DNA of 64,000 bases from assembly GCA_033064195.1 (NCBI GenBank), contig JARBJD010000294.1, positions 28,811-92,810 on the forward strand. Reading direction: 5' to 3'. Every line of letters begins with the position of its first letter. The stretch's first letter is position 1. Of the stretch, positions 48,353-59,890 are shown piece by piece. A program made the position numbers and the translations under genes. This DNA comes from Blattamonas nauphoetae. Taxonomy: Eukaryota; Preaxostyla; Oxymonadida. The notes under the pieces were generated by a model that was not told where the DNA came from, searched no databases, and was given only the letters and a program-made list of their open reading frames with translations.

Positions 48353-48427
48353 GACAGATCTGATTTTGTATACACACAGATCTAAATTTGGTATACGCAC
48401 AGATCTGAAGGATACACACAGATCTGT
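48353..48427. repeat. Short spaced repeat of ACACACAGATCT
   Basis: AGATCT occurs four times (48356, 48378, 48401, 48420) at 19-23 base intervals, each but the first preceded by ATAC(A/G)CACAC-like sequence. A small tandem array immediately after the last coding sequence of the broken gene. It could be microsatellite expansion or a protein-binding cluster. Confidence 0.6.
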
Positions 48428-48565
48428 CTATATGTTCATAATTTTCGACTATATCACACATTTTTTCTCTGATTTATCTTCGAAACAAATTGTATGTCCC
48501 TCTACCCCCTTTAAAATCACAACTCTCGAAAAAGTTGGACCAGAAGAACTGATCAAGCCAGAATA

Positions 48566-49196
48566 AGTTCAAAACGCATCACAGGTGTGACAAGGTGAGG
48601 TGAGGGATGACAGCGATCGGATATGAGGGAGGAGTGATGTCATGGCTTTGTTGATGACGCGGTTCTGTGCAGGAAGCTGGCAGAGGGAAAGATTCAGGGA
48701 AAAAGTGAAATGAAGAGGAGAACGGGATACTGGTGCGGGAGTCGGGTCGTATCGCATCCAGAAGAGCATCATTCAGGTACGGTGGAACAGGAGGTGCTAT
48801 TGGTGGTGAAACAGTGAGGAGCACAGGATCCTCAGTTCTGTCGTGTTGGGGCGACCAAGGAGAGATCTGAAAAGGCATTGTCTGTGCGGGGAAGGTATGA
48901 CATCACAGCAGGAGCGCGATATGTAGTGAGGCCAATTGAACGAAATGAAGCAACGATGCCAGTGACGAAGCGATGGCGTTGTCAGCTTCGTTCAGCTGCT
49001 ATCACGGTTCACGTCGGGTTCATCGAAATGGACTGCGAGGGGAGGTAGAAGTGAGGCAAGCTGTCTGCCTGAATACGAAGGAGGAGAAATGAACGAGAAA
49101 ATTCAACAACAGAAGAGGACAGAAAATGCAGAGGACAGAAGGAGAAAGAGTGGATGAAGAAAGAGGAGAATCTTGTGAAGCTACAAACCGCGACAG
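48566..49196. other. No gene seen
   Basis: 631 bases with only short Pro/Ser-rich frames (for example minus 48579-48878) that lack neighbours or splice signals. Possibly debris from the flanking broken genes. Confidence 0.5.
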
Positions 49197-50498
49197 TTAA
49201 AGTTGTTCCTTCGATGAAATTTCATTTCCTCGTTTCTGGAATGTGTTGAGAAATCCTTCTTTCTCTCCACATCGTTCTGTCAGACCAGACGAGTCCACGA
49301 GTCGATCACTGAATGTCTGAGTGCACTCGTGTACTGACAAACGGATCATACCATCTTTGTCGATCTGGTTCTGGTTTACACGGAAGAGACCTCCGACGAT
49401 GTTGCTGAAATGACGCAGATTGAACAGCGAGCGCAATTCGGCTGTGTTCGTCTGCTGGTCTTTGCCGTTTGTGAGTCGACCTCACCATTCGAGCGTGTAG
49501 TGTCTGTTGTGAGTGCGAATGGGATTGATTTCCCATTCTGTCCGTCCTTATCCTTCTCTTTCATGACAAACGAGCTGTTTGAATCACTCGAGAGCGTCGG
49601 AATGAAGTGAGAAGCTTCTGGATGTGTTTCTTCCCCATCAACGTTGTCACTGCCATCTTCAGCGAATCAAAGCACTTCTCGACGACTGACTTCTCTTGGT
49701 TTGGCATTGGGACTTCGGATGTGTAGTGTCGAGTGGTCTGTGTTGGGAGGAGAAGGGATATTCTTGAGAAAAATGTGTCCTGATCGATAGGCTTGTGAAT
49801 TGGCTCGCAGTCAAACGTGTTCGAAGGTTGTGAGAGAGTTCGGACAGTGTCAGGAAGCTTCCGCGACAAAGAGAACAACGCCTTGAAGAGAGTGAGATTG
49901 ACCTCAGAGACAGTCTGCAGTCGATCAACCCCATCCAAATTGAATGAGAGGTTGTCCTCCACTCGCTTGTTCAACATGCCGACGAAGAAAGGAAGGAACG
50001 GTGAGGGTGTGACAGAAGTGGTAGCTCGTTCTTCCATTAGATGGAGAAGCTCAACTTGCGACATTCGATCGACTCTTTCGTCGATCGTCTTGTTTATCAA
50101 ACATAAATCATCAAAAGACTGGCCTTTCTTGCTCCTTGGAAGTGTGAGGTCTTGACAGACAATGCAGGACTCCACACTCTTCAATTGGGTTTTGAACACA
50201 GCCCGTACTTTCTCGGCATGCCACCAGAGAAGCTGCGGAGGCGGAGGGGACGTGATTTGAGGATACAGCCATTCGAGATCTTTCTTCCAAGCGGTGTTTG
50301 TCTTCAGAGATTGGACCAGCTCGGAGTTTCCACAGTCGATCCCTTCGAGGAGATCGTCGGTTGGACGATGACTAGCTTCAGTCTTTTTGATTTCCGTCGC
50401 CTTTTTTGGTCCATTTTGAACGATGTTCGTCCATCACGTTCATGATCCTTTCCTGCTGTTGTTGGTAGAGTCTTTGGTAAAGTGTGTTCATCGCCCAC
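49197..50498 (-). pseudogene. Dynein-heavy-chain-like debris with frameshifts
   Basis: The frame at 49436-49197 contains FNLRHFSNIVGGLF and IRLSVHECTQTFSDRLVD, closely like the FNLRDxSxxxQG and RLWxHExxRVFxDRLxD motifs at the end of an AAA module of dynein heavy chains. Upstream, 50199-49561 is an open coding-like frame. It extends toward 50498 only if a one-base shift at a run of A near 50400 is allowed. The two pieces are in different frames with stops between. A dynein motor gene of over 4000 residues could not fit, so this is a remnant. The dynein call is good only for the right-hand piece; the rest may belong to another gene. Confidence 0.45.
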
Positions 50499-50517
50499 GT
50501 CTGCTTAACCAAATCAT

Positions 50518-52984
50518 TCACCAACCGACATGTAATCTCCGTCGTTGATGGTCAGAGAGCGGTGAAAACAGGAATTTGAATCGAATCTGTGGGCTGCGCT
50601 GGCTTTGCTTGAAGGTTATCAACGAGAAGGTCCATAAGTGTGCAGTCATATTCGAAGGCCGGGCGGACACAGACGACCTACGCGGGTTCTTCGGAAGGTG
50701 ATTGTTGGTGTGAGGGTGGGCGAGTGTGGTCCGGACGATGTTGTCCACGATGCGTCTTCGCGAGATCCAGACTGAGTTCGGAAAATGTGAAATAATCTCA
50801 AGTCGGATGCGAGCAGGACAGAGGCTCATCGACGAGATGACGATGGGATGGTCCAGGAGTCTTCTCTCAGGAAACATAATCATCAGTTCTTCTCTCGTCG
50901 GGCTGCTGCTACGAGTTGATTGTGAAGATTGGGTCCGCGGCGAGGACTTCCCCGAATGGGTGTGTTTTGTTGGAGTCCCAGCGAGTGGCTCGACTGGTTT
51001 CTTGTTGGGAACTGTCGACCACATTTGGATGTCGGTGGATTCGAACAATTCATCCATCCAACTCGTCTCCATCTTTCGCTTCTTCTTCGCCTTCAAAGTT
51101 GTGATGGAGACCTCGTCTTCATCGGTCGCGTCTGTTGGAGTTTCCGAGTCGTCAGCGACAGTGGAGTGATGCTGCGACCTCAGTTGCCTTTCTTCCTCGG
51201 AGCAGCGGTTGTTTCGGCGAAATGAGGATGTCTGAATCGTCAGACTGCTGCCTTTCATGTTGATCGCTCCCTGCGACAGACGCAAAAAACTGGAAAGTTT
51301 GATCGAAGTCGAGCTGTTCACAGGTTTGATGATTCCACTCTCCCACTCACACAACTCCTGTGTTGTTGGGTCGTTGTTCTTTTCCGAAGCAAGTTTCGAT
51401 CCGGTCAGTGAGACTGTGAGGAGGACGATAGTGTAATCGGAAGGTTAGAGAAGCGAGAATGACGAGTCGTTCGGTTCGAGTTCGATGTTGACCGAGCTGA
51501 TCTCGAAGAACGCGTCTTCAACAACAACCACCACGATAGAATCAGCAGATGGGTTGACGACAGACGAGGGGATGCGAAGTGTTGGTTCTGAATTCGTTCC
51601 TTTGGTGATCACAACGTGTAGGTTGTTTTAGATGGAAATCTGAGCCGAGAGAGTGGTGGCATCGACGCTTCCCAAAGTCGATCTCGTCGCACCAATCGTT
51701 TCCACAATCGACCACCCCAATTCGATTGACAAACAAGGCTGTGTCCTCTCTCCACAGAACAGACTTGAATCAGCTGTGGATCCAGAATCAGAATAGATCG
51801 ACACTTCACTGAGTTGCGAACATGTCGTCGCTGTCAACCCATCTCCTCCAAGAACGATTGGGTCGAGTTCATTCATTTGTTCAACTGAGGTTTTGCTGTA
51901 TTGTGATCCAGATGACACAACAGCTGTCCTTATTTGTGACCCGATCGTCCCAAATTGAGCACGGACAAGACGAAGGATGTCATCCTTGACCAGGACAACC
52001 CCCATCACTCCTCGAATGGTCTCCAGCACGGAAAATGCCACGTTTGCTTCGTCATCGTTGAAGCCGATTGAATGTGACGCGAACGTGATCGCTGGTCAGC
52101 GTGCCTGTTGATGCAGTGTCGGAACTGAAAATTGGTGAGCGACGAGAGAGGCGGGCTTGGTACATGCATCGATAGTCCACCACTCTGGTCGTCCGTAGCA
52201 CAGTGAAGATTGGCCCTTCTTGCTATCGAGCTCGTCGAAAGATATGGAGAATTCGTCATTCGAGAGTCGAATACAAGATGAGAACGAGTTGTTCAGATAC
52301 ATCATTACCTCCCAAATTCGGCGACAACAGTCCCGTCCCACTGTCATGGTGGAGTGTGACACTGAACATCCAACCACTCGCTGGATCACCTCACTCCCAA
52401 ACAGGCGATGTTGGGATGGTGTTGTTTCTGTAAGAGCAAACGAGAAGAGTGTAGTAGTTCCGCATTCGAAGACTTTTGAGTCGATTCCATGAACAGGGAT
52501 GCCACCGTTTTTGCCTTGCTGAGAACTTGGAGATTCAGACATGATACGAGAGTATGATCCAGTTGGTGGATGAAATAAGTCAACGAGAGGTGGGTGGGGG
52601 ATGATTTGGTGACGTGGATAATCCTGGAGTGAATAATGGTGGTTCGTTGATTCGGCTAGCACTCCATCGAAATACCAACTCTGAACGGAGATAAGAGTCC
52701 GGATGAGGTGATTGAGCATGAAGAAAAGCGGATGTATGAATCAACGATCCAACAGTCTCCGTTTGGATCCTAGTGGCAGATCACATCGATTCCCCTCACC
52801 GAAATTTGGAGATGTCGGCCACATATAAGTATTCTGTGTCGTGAGGGGGATGGAGGGATCGATTCATTGGTTGTGCGTCTTGTGGAACTTCGTTGAGTCG
52901 AGAATCCTGAAGATTAGTGTGGTCTTTTGATTGTGTGAAGAGATATCCAAAGAGAGGTGGCAGCGACCACATTATCGATTGCAA
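50518..52984 (-). pseudogene. Third receptor pseudokinase copy, decayed
   Basis: Three minus-strand pieces in order match receptor 2. 52719-52096 carries LFGSEVIQRVVGCSVSHS, equal to the first beta-helix. 52041-51628 carries SDSGSTADSSLFCGERTQPC, equal to the start of the second beta-helix. 51354-50518 begins SQGAINMKGSSLTIQTSSF. All Ig-like repeats between the first two, and the membrane and kinase parts after the third, are missing. The third piece runs on into an unrelated Ser/Lys-rich frame (after about 51200), a sign of rearrangement. Stops and frame changes separate the pieces. Confidence 0.75.
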
Positions 52985-53991
52985 CTGATTGAGATCGAAG
53001 ATGACAATCTGGAGGAAGATGTCAAGCTGGCTGCGCGGTTCAGCTTCTCATTCCTCCTGTGTTCTGAACAAAATTGACCCACATTTTGATTTTGATCCGA
53101 CTCCCTTTTAATCAATTTTGAGTAACTAGTTCTAAAAAGTGAAAAGATGAGATGGAAGGAATTAATTCATAATGATGATCACTATTTTGGATTTTGCGCG
53201 GGTTTATGGATAAAAGCGGGTTTATGTGGGCACTATTAATTTGACGAGATCGGATTTTGGAGTTTTAAGTTAGGTACATATTCAAAAACATAGGGGAGTG
53301 GACGCTCTCGAATAATTTACCGGTCTCATCCCACTTCCTTGTTGGCATGACGGAGGGCATCACGGTAAGTTGTATCGAATGGCGTCCAGTGAAGCAGCCA
53401 CCAAACTGTCATGAGTAGTATAGAGAACGAATAGAGAACCCGATTGAAATAATCGTTGAAAATCAAAACTAAAAGTCAAGTCCGATTGACCATTTTTGAA
53501 TCTTGTATTAAAAGGAATTTATGACATTTTGATGACATCAATATTTGGCCTAAATTCTAAAAATATGTCCAATATTTTGACCTCTTGAAAAACGTCCATT
53601 TTGAAGTAAATTTTTGCTTTAATTCGAAAATTTAGTCACTTTTTTCGACTTTTTGATTTTTTCAATATGACTAATTTGGCGCTTATTTGGGAACCTGATT
53701 GAGAAAATTCTTGAAACAAAAACTTAAATCTCGAAGACGATGTGACTCATCGATCAAAAGAAACCAGATGAAAATCGGTTGAGTATTAGTCGAGATCAGA
53801 GGTAAACATTGGTCAAAAATGGAAAATTCTGAAAATATCTTTTTGAAAAAATGGTCGTATCTCGATAACTAGCAGACATCCAGACCTGAAACCACTCGCA
53901 ATCGATAGAGGACGAAAAAATACATCTAGGGTAAAAAATGCAAAAACCATTGTGTGAGGAAGCTCGAGATTCTGGTGTTTTACAATGGTCC

Positions 53992-54060
53992 CAGGGTTGC
54001 GATCCCTGTGATAGAGCATTTGTGCGCTCCCCATCGGCCCGTTTCTGGTTTACTGGGCCG
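53992..54060. other. Cluster of three short hairpins, tRNA-arm-like
   Basis: CAGGG/CCCTG with a 7-base loop (53992-54008), GAGC/GCTC (54014-54029) and CGGCCC/GGGCCG (54035-54060) stand close together in otherwise A/T-rich, unstructured DNA. Read on the minus strand, the first has the 5-bp stem and 7-base loop geometry of a T-arm. No D-arm or acceptor pairing completes a tRNA, so I call it only a structured element. Confidence 0.3.
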
Positions 54061-54504
54061 GAATTTTTAAGTTTTTTTACTGGTGCATGCTTCCTCCTCG
54101 AATTTAGTTGAATCCCTCAAGGTTTCATAGCGCTGCAGTCGCTACTACGCCTCTCAGGATCCAACTAATATACTAAAGTGGTTTTCGACCTTTAAAGTGA
54201 GAATTTCGCCAAAAGTACGAAATATGGGTCATTTTCAAAAATGTTGTCAAATCGTCTTCAAATTTCACCAAAAGGATGAAGAAATTATGAGAAAACAGAA
54301 AAAGTGAAAAATAATTTTCATAAAAATTTATTTCGCGGTATAGTGTGTTTTTGTGCACATAGCAATGAAGAAAAATCGATGTTCTCAGATCTTGATCAAA
54401 CTCTCATCTAAGGTCATATCCGACACGCTCTTTCGATTGCCGCAAGAATTATTGAAATCGGATCGGTAGTTATGGAGAAATTTCACTTTTGAAAAAACAA
54501 AGGA

Positions 54505-54540
54505 GATTTTTTATTTTTCGAATTTTTTATTTTGTACTAA
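54505..54540 (+). promoter_or_regulatory. T-rich Maverick promoter block, gene 1
   Basis: Block of the form TTTTTTATTTTTCGAATTTT followed by TTATTTTGTACTAA, abutting the ATG. It recurs before other genes of the element. Confidence 0.6.
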
Positions 54541-55032
54541 ATGACACAGCTAGAACTCATCGAAGAACTTGAACAAATTTTAGAATACACTAATCCCAAT
54601 CGAAAGGACAGTGATATGATGAATTTCCTTTGTCAGAATCATTTATTTCTCATGAAATTAGGATTGTGGAAACCAGAACTGATTGTCAATTTCAAAACTT
54701 TAAAACAATTATTCCAAAAATATGTTGACATCGATAACCCAACTTGGATGAACTATGACACGAAGAAATGGCGACGAAACCAACCTCAACTGATCTGTCA
54801 CATAGCGAACGTCAGAAAACTTCCCTGTGCATCGGAGGATTTAAACGTCAGACTATCGAAAGAACAGATCAGCCAAATGGTGAAGAACATGTTCGGATAT
54901 CAACCTCCAAGTTTCTTGAAGATGAAACCAGAATTGTTCGAATATTATCGACCAATCTGTGCCGAAATCTGGATGAAGTACGTGAAAAGAAAAAAACCAA
55001 ATTGGTTACTTCAGAATGATCTCCAGAAATAA
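54541..55032 (+). CDS. Maverick ORF, 163 residues, unknown
   Basis: Intact ORF, first of the left-hand array, with its start placed directly after the T-rich promoter block. Mostly helical, Lys/Leu/Gln-rich, with a C-terminal basic patch (KYVKRKKP). No catalytic motif or family recognised. Its position beside the polymerase and shared promoter type make it a true element gene. Confidence 0.75.
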   Translation: MTQLELIEELEQILEYTNPNRKDSDMMNFLCQNHLFLMKLGLWKPELIVNFKTLKQLFQKYVDIDNPTWMNYDTKKWRRNQPQLICHIANVRKLPCASEDLNVRLSKEQISQMVKNMFGYQPPSFLKMKPELFEYYRPICAEIWMKYVKRKKPNWLLQNDLQK

Positions 55033-55040
55033 AACTCGTT

Positions 55041-55077
55041 GTTATTTTTTATTTTTGAATTTTTTAATTTGTATTGA
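55041..55077 (+). promoter_or_regulatory. T-rich Maverick promoter block, gene 2
   Basis: TTATTTTTTATTTTTGAATT then TTTTAATTTGTATTGA immediately before the ATG at 55078; same layout as the blocks at 54505 and 55478. Confidence 0.6.
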
Positions 55078-55467
55078 ATGAATCCAACTGCGATGTACAA
55101 GGAAAGACGTCGAGTATGTTCAGAACAAGCATTAATTGAATCAATGAGAGAAGAGAACTGTTCGCTGGTCTCTGAGTATGTCAGAAATAATGTGCCGGTG
55201 ACGTATGTTCATGAGGGAGTTGAATGGAGAATAAAACCAAAGTTGTGGAATCAAGAAAACAGACCTCACTTAGCGAAACGTCGACACTACACTCAATCAT
55301 TCGTCGAAAATGAACTGAAGAAATACAATTGTGAACTCGTTGGTGAGTACACCAAAGTTCTGGTTCCATTCACATATCGAGAGATTGGTGGAAGTGAAGT
55401 GTTCAGAACTAGACTTGATTCCTGGTTAAAGGCACCGAAAAAGCCCCATCAGAGAAAACAGAAATAA
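55078..55467 (+). CDS. Maverick ORF, 129 residues, unknown
   Basis: Intact ORF 45 bases after the previous stop. Highly basic. Two halves look like a degenerate internal duplication: each has a Cys-Ser/Glu-LV-x-EY core (NCSLVSEYVRNNVPVTYVHE and NCELVGEYTKVLVPFTYREI) followed by a basic stretch. No recognised domain. A small DNA-binding or structural protein is possible. Confidence 0.75.
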   Translation: MNPTAMYKERRRVCSEQALIESMREENCSLVSEYVRNNVPVTYVHEGVEWRIKPKLWNQENRPHLAKRRHYTQSFVENELKKYNCELVGEYTKVLVPFTYREIGGSEVFRTRLDSWLKAPKKPHQRKQK

Positions 55468-55477
55468 ACGCTCAACT

Positions 55478-55510
55478 TTTTTTATTTTCGGATTTTTTAA
55501 TTTATAGTAA
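55478..55510 (+). promoter_or_regulatory. T-rich Maverick promoter block, gene 3 (polymerase)
   Basis: TTTTTTTATTTTCGGATTTT then TTAATTTATAGTAA abutting the polymerase ATG. Confidence 0.6.
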
Positions 55511-58500
55511 ATGGCACTGCTAAAACCAGTCAAGGAAAGAATTCAAGAAATGCGAGATCTCTTTCCGGATGCACAATTTCAATTTAGTGATGGTCGAACG
55601 TATAGTCCAAACAGCAAAAATTATCAACATCATCGTTCATTTCTTCTGAATATGCTTCAACACACAGATCTCGAGTTTCCACATCCAATAAAGAATCTCG
55701 ATCTTAATCTCATTCCAAATTTTATTGAACAAGTGAAACTTCGACAACAGATGGCGTCAGAAGATCGACTCGCTCACCGAATGATAGTTGAAAACATGAA
55801 AGCAAATCCAAGAGTGAACAAAGATGAACTGAAAAAGCAAGTGTTCAAAATGACGTGGAAACTGAAATCAATTGAAGAGAAGCTGATGGATCATTGGATG
55901 AAGAATCTGTTGATAATTCAAAAGAAAAATGAACAAATGGAAAAGAGAGAAGTGCAGACATTTGAGGGATTTGATGAATGTATCTTACTCGCTGAACCAC
56001 GAGACAAAGCAGCATTCAATTCTTGTCTCATGGATGCACGAAGGAAGTTCAAAAAGAATGAGGTTGAGAAGGTTGAAGACAATGGAAAACCATATCAATT
56101 GTACTTCCACAATCATCTAAAAAATGTTGAGGAAATCACAACCTTCATCAAAGCAGTGTTCGATAAAGAGAAGGATCATCCATTCAAGATTAGTCTTGAC
56201 TTTGGGAAAATCATCGAGAGAAAAGACAAAGATGAGACAACATACAAAGACTTCAGACCAGAATTGGAGAACACATCGAAGAGTTTCCCAACGGTGATCA
56301 GAAGTGCAGGAGACATCAATGAATATTCCAAATATGCGATCAATCTGATCAAAGAATCACAAGAGAGAACATTGATGGATACGAAGACAATGTACATTGC
56401 ATTCCACTCCATTCTGGTTGCAGTCTATCGATTCCCAGTTGCAGGAAAAGCAAATGCAATTCTCACTGAACACATCAAAACGAGGAATGTTCGATACATC
56501 GATTCTGAGTACAATATCTGCTTCTTTCAAGCACTATCATTTCTCACACTTCCTGAGGTTCAAGGGAAGAAGACATCAATTAAAATGAGGAATACTGAAG
56601 CATACAAACTGTTCGCAAAATGGATGAATCTCACACATCTCAGATCACATCAATTGACACCACATTTTCGAAAATATCCTGGATTTGATTTTGCTTGTGA
56701 CATTGAGAAAGCGATGATGATGTTCAACATCACGGTTCACATTTATGAATACGATGAGGACAAGAAGAAATACTTCCTCAGTCAATCGTATGTCAACGAA
56801 AATGATGATGCAAGAGTTCTCCCCATTCTGATGATTCCACTGACAGCAACTCTCGTCCAGGTGATGTTCATTGTGGATCCTGAGAAATTAACTGGATACA
56901 AACTCTGTCCTTATTGTCAATCGAGAGGATTCCAAGTGAAGGATACAAACTTCAAGAGATACTACGAGAAGCATCTTGCTGAATGCAAGGAACTTGATGG
57001 AAAACATGTGAAGAAGATCTCCCTGGACAAAACTCCAAGACCTTATGTTCCACATATTCTCAACAATAGAACATTTGAATTTCTGATGGCACACAAAAGA
57101 CAGGATGAGTTCAAACCAACGCAGTACTACATCACTTACGATTTCGAAACGATGGAAGATCTCATTCTTGACAATCTATTCTCTGATGACAACACACAGT
57201 TGATCTCACATTTGAAACCACTGTCTGTTGCATCAGCAATTAAGACAAAATCAGGTGTGAAATCGATCTACTTTGATCTTCGAGATGGAAAGGACTTTGT
57301 GAAGCAATGGATCAGAGAACTCTTCAGATATGCTGAGACAGTTCGAGATGACAACTACTACGAAGACCCGGAAATACCCTCACAAAATGAAGTCAGTGTG
57401 ATTGGATTCAACAGTTCCAGATTCGACATCAATCTCATCTTTCGTGATCTCGTTGACAAGGATTGGAAAGTGGTGAGTTTCCTTGGATCCACAACGAAGT
57501 ACAAACAAGTACTGATCCGACATGAGAAAACACAACAGGTACTCCGCTTTATTGACATGATGTCGTACACTGGACCAATGACATTGGATAATGCAGTGAA
57601 GGCTTTTGGAGGAAACACAACTCTTCAGAAATCATTCTTTGCATACGAGTCATTTGATTCATCAGACTACGATACAGTGTTGAGCAAACAAGAACCATTC
57701 TCCAAATATGAATTCTATTCGAGTCTGAACAACAGTGAAATGTCCGACACCGATTTCCAACTTTACCTTCACGATTGGAGCAAGCAAGGATTCAAAAATA
57801 GATGGGAATATCTGAAATTCTACAACATCAGAGATGTCGAATGTATGATTGCACCTCTGGACAATCTGATTGATCTGAACTTCCAATACAAAGTGGACAT
57901 GTTGCACAATCTCTCATTGTCAGCCAACGCTTCTGCAATCAAATATGCGTGTGCCTACAAAGACTTTGATATCGACGATGATTTCAATGGAGTGGATCAA
58001 TCTGGAGAAATAAAAAACACCAAGCAATACTGGAAGTACAAAGTTGCATCGTACATCTATCAAGACCAGAAAGCTCATCGCAGTACTGATAAAAATGTCA
58101 CTGAAGCAGACTATGAGTGGTTCGTTCAACAGTGCAAGAGAGTGTGCTATATCTGCAAGAGTCACTTCTCACAAGCAGTGCAACCAACACTGGACAGAAT
58201 CGACAATTCGAAAGGACATTCAAAAGAGAACGTAAAGATCTGCTGTGATTACTGCAACACCTACAAGTCAGACCATGATGAACATCTCACAAGATTGAGA
58301 ATTCAACTGAAGAAGTACTGCATCTGGAAATCACTACCAATGACTCTGACACATGAACAAACATATCACAAGTTGAGAGCAGCAGTGACTGGTGGATTGT
58401 CGAATGTTCAACATCGACAGAATATCAAAGACGTGACTCCAATCAATCACTTCACATATGAAGATGGAAAAGTTGTCTCCACTGATACAGAACACAAAAT

Positions 58501-59867
58501 GACTCACGTGTGTGGTGTTGACTTTAATTCACTGTATCCAAGTGCATTCTCATCAATCAAGAACAAGAACAATCCATACACCAACCACAGAATGTACATG
58601 CCAGGAAGATGTTTGTACACAGCAACGGGAGATGAAGAATGTCGAAAGATCATCGAAGACAAGAATCAGAAGACATTGTTCGTTGCAGAACTGAAAAGAC
58701 ACATCGATGAAAAGTACATCAATGATTTCATTAACTTCCCACCAATCTTCAGAAACATTGTGGTCAATACAACAGAAGAGAACATTGGAGAGAAGACATA
58801 TTCACTGATGAAGAAGCATGGATTGAAGACTGATGACAAACAAAGAAAGCTGACCCAACTCTTGAGCACACACGATCAGTATATGTTCTTTTCGACATAC
58901 TATCTGTGGTTCCTCATTGACTATTGCCACTTCATTGTGGACGAAGTCCGGAGTGTGATGGTGTTCTCGAGACATGCTGGATTTGAACCATTTGTGACAT
59001 CGTTCATGAATGATCGAATAGAAGCAATGAAGGTTGGAAATAAGGGAAAGGAACAATTCTGTAAGACAAACTTGAATGGAAGCTACGGATACGATGGAAT
59101 GAACACTGAGAAATACAACTCGATCACAATTTGCAATGAGAAGAGAACATACTTGAAACAAATGATGAAAGGATTTGTGGCGACCAGAGAGATCAATGAG
59201 GACAACTACATCGTGATTGAAGATAGAGAGAAAGCATCATGCAAAACATGTCTACAAGAAGCAGTATTCACACTCGACAATGCCAAGTTCTGGTATCTGA
59301 ATTTCATCTACAACTTCATGTACAAGTGCCTCGACATGAACAAGATACATTTCTGTGAGGATGACACTGACTCTGCGTACTGGGCAATTAGTGGTGATCC
59401 AAATGCAGGTATTCATCAACAATTTGAACACGTGATTGCTGACAAGGAATTCTATGATGCACACAAATATGAATGGTTTCCAAATCCTGAAAAGGGAGTT
59501 GATGATGAGAAGAAACTGTTGGGATTAGCAATTGAAAAGGAAGGTGAACAGATGATCTGTCTTGCACCCAAGTGTACTCTCTCTCGATGAGAAATGCAAG
59601 ATCAAAGGAGTGTCTCTAAAGAAAACAAATATCACAAGTGATGACTATGTGAAATGTCTTAATGGAGAGAAAACAGTGACTACAACCTTGAACTTCCAGA
59701 CGAGAAGAATCGTGAGCGATGAGGATAGCAATGGATTTGAGATAGCCAAAATACAACAGCAAAAACTCAGTCTCAGTGGAATTCATCTGAAGGCAATCGT
59801 ACTTGAAAATGAATCATGTCCTCCATTCATTCATGGACTGAAAGCAACTGATTATCAAATCGAATAA
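55511..59867 (+). CDS. Protein-primed family B DNA polymerase with internal HNH-like module; C-terminus frameshifted
   Basis: Replicates the element. Frame 1 is 1359 codons (to 59590); the last roughly 92 residues (about 59575-59867) continue in another frame after a one-base loss in the LAPKC region. N-terminal about 320-470 resembles an OTU-like fold (YNICFFQALSF, VHIYEYD), then a Cys2-His-Cys finger (CPYC...H...C, about 475-505). 3'-5' exonuclease motifs: DFE at D544/E546, NSSRFD at N634/D639, YNIRD at Y771/D775. Residues about 879-925 form an HNH-like insert (CYIC, LDRIDNSKGHSKENVKICC, CNTYK). Polymerase motifs: A DFNSLYPS at 1004, B KTNLNGSYGY at 1185, C DTDS at 1285. All catalytic acids are present. 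Only the C-terminal extension is disrupted. Confidence 0.92.
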
Positions 59868-59871
59868 ACAC

Positions 59872-59890
59872 AAACTTTATTTTTGAATAA
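59872..59890 (+). promoter_or_regulatory. T-rich Maverick promoter block, gene 4 (integrase)
   Basis: A shorter version (ACTTTATTTTTGAATAA) directly before the ATG at 59891, and immediately after the polymerase frame ends at 59867. Confidence 0.5.

Larger units (their letters stand above)
52985..54540. other. A/T-rich non-coding stretch, probably the left end of the Maverick
   Basis: Composition changes at about 53,060-53,100 from GC-balanced host DNA to A/T-rich sequence. There is no usable ORF until 54541. GCGGGTTTATG occurs twice close together (53198 and 53215). Maverick elements have terminal inverted repeats of several hundred bases to over 1 kb, and this 1.4 kb block is where the left one should be. 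The right end is outside the window, so the repeat cannot be tested. Confidence 0.5.

Noticed and set aside
48353-48427. CRISPR-like array
   Set aside because: Units are about 20 bases apart with a 6-12 base core, in a eukaryotic genome, with no associated genes.
53992-54060. A complete tRNA gene
   Set aside because: No acceptor stem or D-arm pairs on either strand, and no plausible anticodon loop.
59562-59867. Programmed ribosomal frameshift for the polymerase C-terminus
   Set aside because: No slippery heptamer or downstream stem is seen at the junction, and other genes of the element have similar one-base lesions; a deletion is simpler.
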